DNA of 31,365 nt from a virus: the IMG/VR virus record IMGVR_UViG_3300030329_003761, positions 1 through 31,365 of that record, one strand, 5' to 3'. A model generated the notes under the pieces. The model ran no database searches and had not been told where the DNA came from. It saw nothing but the letters and a program-made list of their open reading frames with translations. Positions 30,131-31,365 of this stretch are shown one piece after another (positions within the stretch are counted from its first letter, which is position 1; each line of letters opens with the position of its first letter). The position numbers and the translations under genes were made by a program.

Positions 30131-30699
30131 GGAAATTACTTTATGTTGAGGATGGTTTTTTAGATCCTCCTCTGTGCCAATCTTTTATAGATTTATTTGA
30201 TAAAGAAGATAGTTTTGTTGAGAGAGTAACTCACTCAAATCCAAATGAAAGTTTAACTGCTAATCCAAAGATACCAAAGTTTAAGTTTGATCAGAACTAT
30301 GGTGCGAAATATCTGGGTGGTAATGTAGATCCTATTCATCTTACTGAATCAAAGGATGAACTTTTTAGTAGTGTTATAAATGATGTAACCACACTATGTA
30401 AAACTTTTGATGACAATATAAAATTACAATATGTTGGAGTGGTTAGATGGCCAATAGGGACATTTATGAAACCTCATATTGATGATAATAATGTTCATGA
30501 ACCAGATGTATTTGCAGCAATGCTTTATCTGAATAATGATTTTACAGGTGGTTCTACTTGCTTTGAAGATATAGAAATAAAACCAGAGCCAGGTAAGTTG
30601 ATTATATTCTCTAATTCTCAACACCTTCATTATGTGAGTGAGGTGGGAGCAGCAGAAAGGTTTGTGTTATCTTTCTGGTATGCTCGACCAGCATCTTGA
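30127..30699 (+). CDS. 2-oxoglutarate/Fe(II)-dependent oxygenase, prolyl hydroxylase-like
   Basis: This 190-residue protein has the iron-binding triad and 2OG residue of the prolyl-4-hydroxylase type. His117 and Asp119 lie in KPHIDD, the distal His168 in QHLHYVSEV, and Arg178 in ERFVLSFWY. Other family points are YVGVVRWPIGTFMKPH before the triad, AMLYLNNDFTGGSTCFEDIE, and PEPGKLIIFSNSQHLH. Such enzymes hydroxylate protein or small-molecule substrates and are very common in cyanophages. The ATG overlaps the adhesin stop (ATGA), so both are made together, which suggests that a virion protein could be the substrate. That link is inference. Confidence 0.9.
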   Translation: MRKLLYVEDGFLDPPLCQSFIDLFDKEDSFVERVTHSNPNESLTANPKIPKFKFDQNYGAKYLGGNVDPIHLTESKDELFSSVINDVTTLCKTFDDNIKLQYVGVVRWPIGTFMKPHIDDNNVHEPDVFAAMLYLNNDFTGGSTCFEDIEIKPEPGKLIIFSNSQHLHYVSEVGAAERFVLSFWYARPAS

Positions 30700-30746
30700 C
30701 AAACCATCTCATCTGCTCTATAGTAATGGGATATTCAGGTTAATTT

Positions 30747-30929
30747 ATGGAAGATGAATATTTAACTCGGTGTGTTGTGGACACATCGAGAAGAACAGTT
30801 TACATTTACTCCAATGAAGGAGATAAAAAAACTGTGGAGTGTGATACTCCTGAAGAGTTTATGAGTGTATTAAATTACGTTCGTGAACATGCCCCTGTTG
30901 ACACCTTATCTTACGTTGATCCTTCTTGA
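30747..30929 (+). CDS. Small conserved protein of unknown function, 60 aa
   Basis: This 60-residue product begins MEDEYLTRCVVDTSRRTVYI and continues YSNEGDKKTVECDTPEEFMS, then VLNYVREHAPVDTLSYVDPS. The pattern of strand, strand, then one helix suggests a compact alpha/beta fold. There is no membrane segment and no recognised domain. It starts 47 bases after the oxygenase stop. Related small ORFs are common in T4-like cyanophages. Coding is supported by a clean frame and sensible composition. Confidence 0.7.
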   Translation: MEDEYLTRCVVDTSRRTVYIYSNEGDKKTVECDTPEEFMSVLNYVREHAPVDTLSYVDPS

Positions 30930-30931
30930 TT

Positions 30932-31012
30932 ATGATTTATTTTATTGGTTTCCTTTTGATTGTCACCATTTGTTTATTTGTTTACTATTTGGGTCTCTAT
31001 AATCCACATTGA
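30932..31012 (+). CDS. Very small membrane peptide, 26 aa
   Basis: The product starts MIYFIGFLLIVTICLFVYYL and ends GLYNPH. Residues about 2-22 form one strongly hydrophobic membrane helix. The ATG follows the previous stop by two bases, as expected for a coupled gene. No strong ribosome binding site is visible. Tiny single-helix proteins of this kind occur in cyanophages and in photosystem accessory subunits, but I cannot link it to a named family. It may also be a chance open frame in AT-rich DNA. Confidence 0.5.
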   Translation: MIYFIGFLLIVTICLFVYYLGLYNPH

Positions 31013-31014
31013 TG

Positions 31015-31022
31015 GATAAATA
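31015..31022 (+). promoter_or_regulatory. Candidate late promoter GATAAATA
   Basis: GATAAATA, one base off TATAAATA, lies 23 bases before ATG 31046, the spacing seen at the other late-type motifs in this window. Confidence 0.45.
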
Positions 31023-31045
31023 AGTCGGAAGAAATAGATAAGAAA

Positions 31046-31321
31046 ATGAAATACTTAATAGATACACGCTATTGCTGGTATGACAGTCAAGATGGGGAAA
31101 AACTTGTCTTTATGTATTTCATACAGAATGTTCCATTCACCTTTGACGAGTTACCTGAAATTGCCAAAGAAGATCTGGAAATAGTGACATTAGCTGACCA
31201 GGAGAAGAGATGGAAAATTGAAGACCTATATAAGGCATATTCATATTTGATGGAAGAAGAATGTAACCCTTTGGTGTTTGAATTGGAGTTAGAAAACCCT
31301 GAACTAGTACCTATCGATTAA
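31046..31321 (+). CDS. Conserved protein of unknown function, 91 aa
   Basis: This 91-residue protein starts MKYLIDTRYCWYDSQDGEKL and continues with aromatic strands (VFMYFIQNVPFTFDELPE). It then has a charged helix (EIVTLADQEKRWKIEDLYKA) and an acidic end with ELELENPELVPID. Strongly acidic overall. No recognised domain. A GATAAATA motif lies upstream. The stop shares a base with the next ATG (TAATG), implying coupled translation with the gene that leaves the window. Confidence 0.7.
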   Translation: MKYLIDTRYCWYDSQDGEKLVFMYFIQNVPFTFDELPEIAKEDLEIVTLADQEKRWKIEDLYKAYSYLMEEECNPLVFELELENPELVPID

Positions 31322-31365
31322 TGCCTAATATCAGACTGTGGCACTCAAGAGAGATGAAGCAATGG
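31321..31365 (+). CDS. Start of a gene cut by the window end
   Basis: ATG 31321 overlaps the preceding stop, and 15 codons (MPNIRLWHSREMKQW) remain open to the end of the window. The coupling makes a real gene likely. Too little is present to identify it. Confidence 0.55.
   Translation, partial: MPNIRLWHSREMKQW

Overview
The window is a piece of a T4-like cyanophage genome, a myovirus of marine Synechococcus or Prochlorococcus. Three things support this. Photosynthesis and carbon-metabolism genes (the 3' end of psbA, a talC transaldolase, a CP12-like gene) sit beside T4-type replication and late-transcription genes (gp33, gp59, gp32). There is also a T4-type baseplate and tail cluster (gp53, gp48, gp4, gp54, gp26, a gp51-like ORF, gp27-like and gp5-like genes). 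Finally, late-promoter motifs of the TATAAATA/CTAAATA type recur at gene junctions. The DNA is AT-rich and the genes are packed with 1-4 base overlaps.

Layout. 1-3942 (+): psbA end and a strong terminator, talC, glutaredoxin, a run of small coupled genes of unknown function, purN and one more small gene. 3943-4626: an RNA-rich gap. It holds a sigma70-like promoter, two tandem glutamine-type riboswitch aptamers, a 47-aa DUF4278 gene, a strong terminator, an unexplained structured stretch of about 180 nt, and tRNA-Asn(GTT). 4627-9744 (+): thyX, phoH, a PD-(D/E)XK exonuclease, gp33, gp59, a DUF1825-like gene and gp32, with small unknown genes between. 9757-9806: two hairpins between convergent genes. 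9823-12679 (-): gp53, gp48, an unknown gene and gp4. 12722-30130 (+): the long tail/baseplate module. It contains gp54, gp26, the gp51-like ORF, two tandem tape-measure-like proteins, a gp27-like hub, CP12-like, a gp5-like OB-fold hub, a 1964-aa protein with repeated domains, a beta-helix spike and a tail adhesin. 30127-31365 (+): a 2OG-Fe(II) oxygenase coupled to the adhesin, three small genes and a gene cut by the window end.

How the genes fit together. psbA, talC and CP12 match the known cyanophage strategy of sustaining photochemistry, running the pentose phosphate pathway and braking the Calvin cycle. ThyX, PurN and glutaredoxin feed nucleotide synthesis. gp59, gp32 and the exonuclease act on DNA, and gp33 switches on late genes through the TATAAATA-type promoters. 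The most interesting signals are a canonical T TTT TTC slippery site that would fuse gp26 to the gp51-like ORF by -1 frameshifting, the self-contained tandem riboswitch/DUF4278 unit, the unexplained structured RNA before the tRNA, and a hub/spike split over separate genes. All assignments come from reading sequence and recalling families; no search was run.
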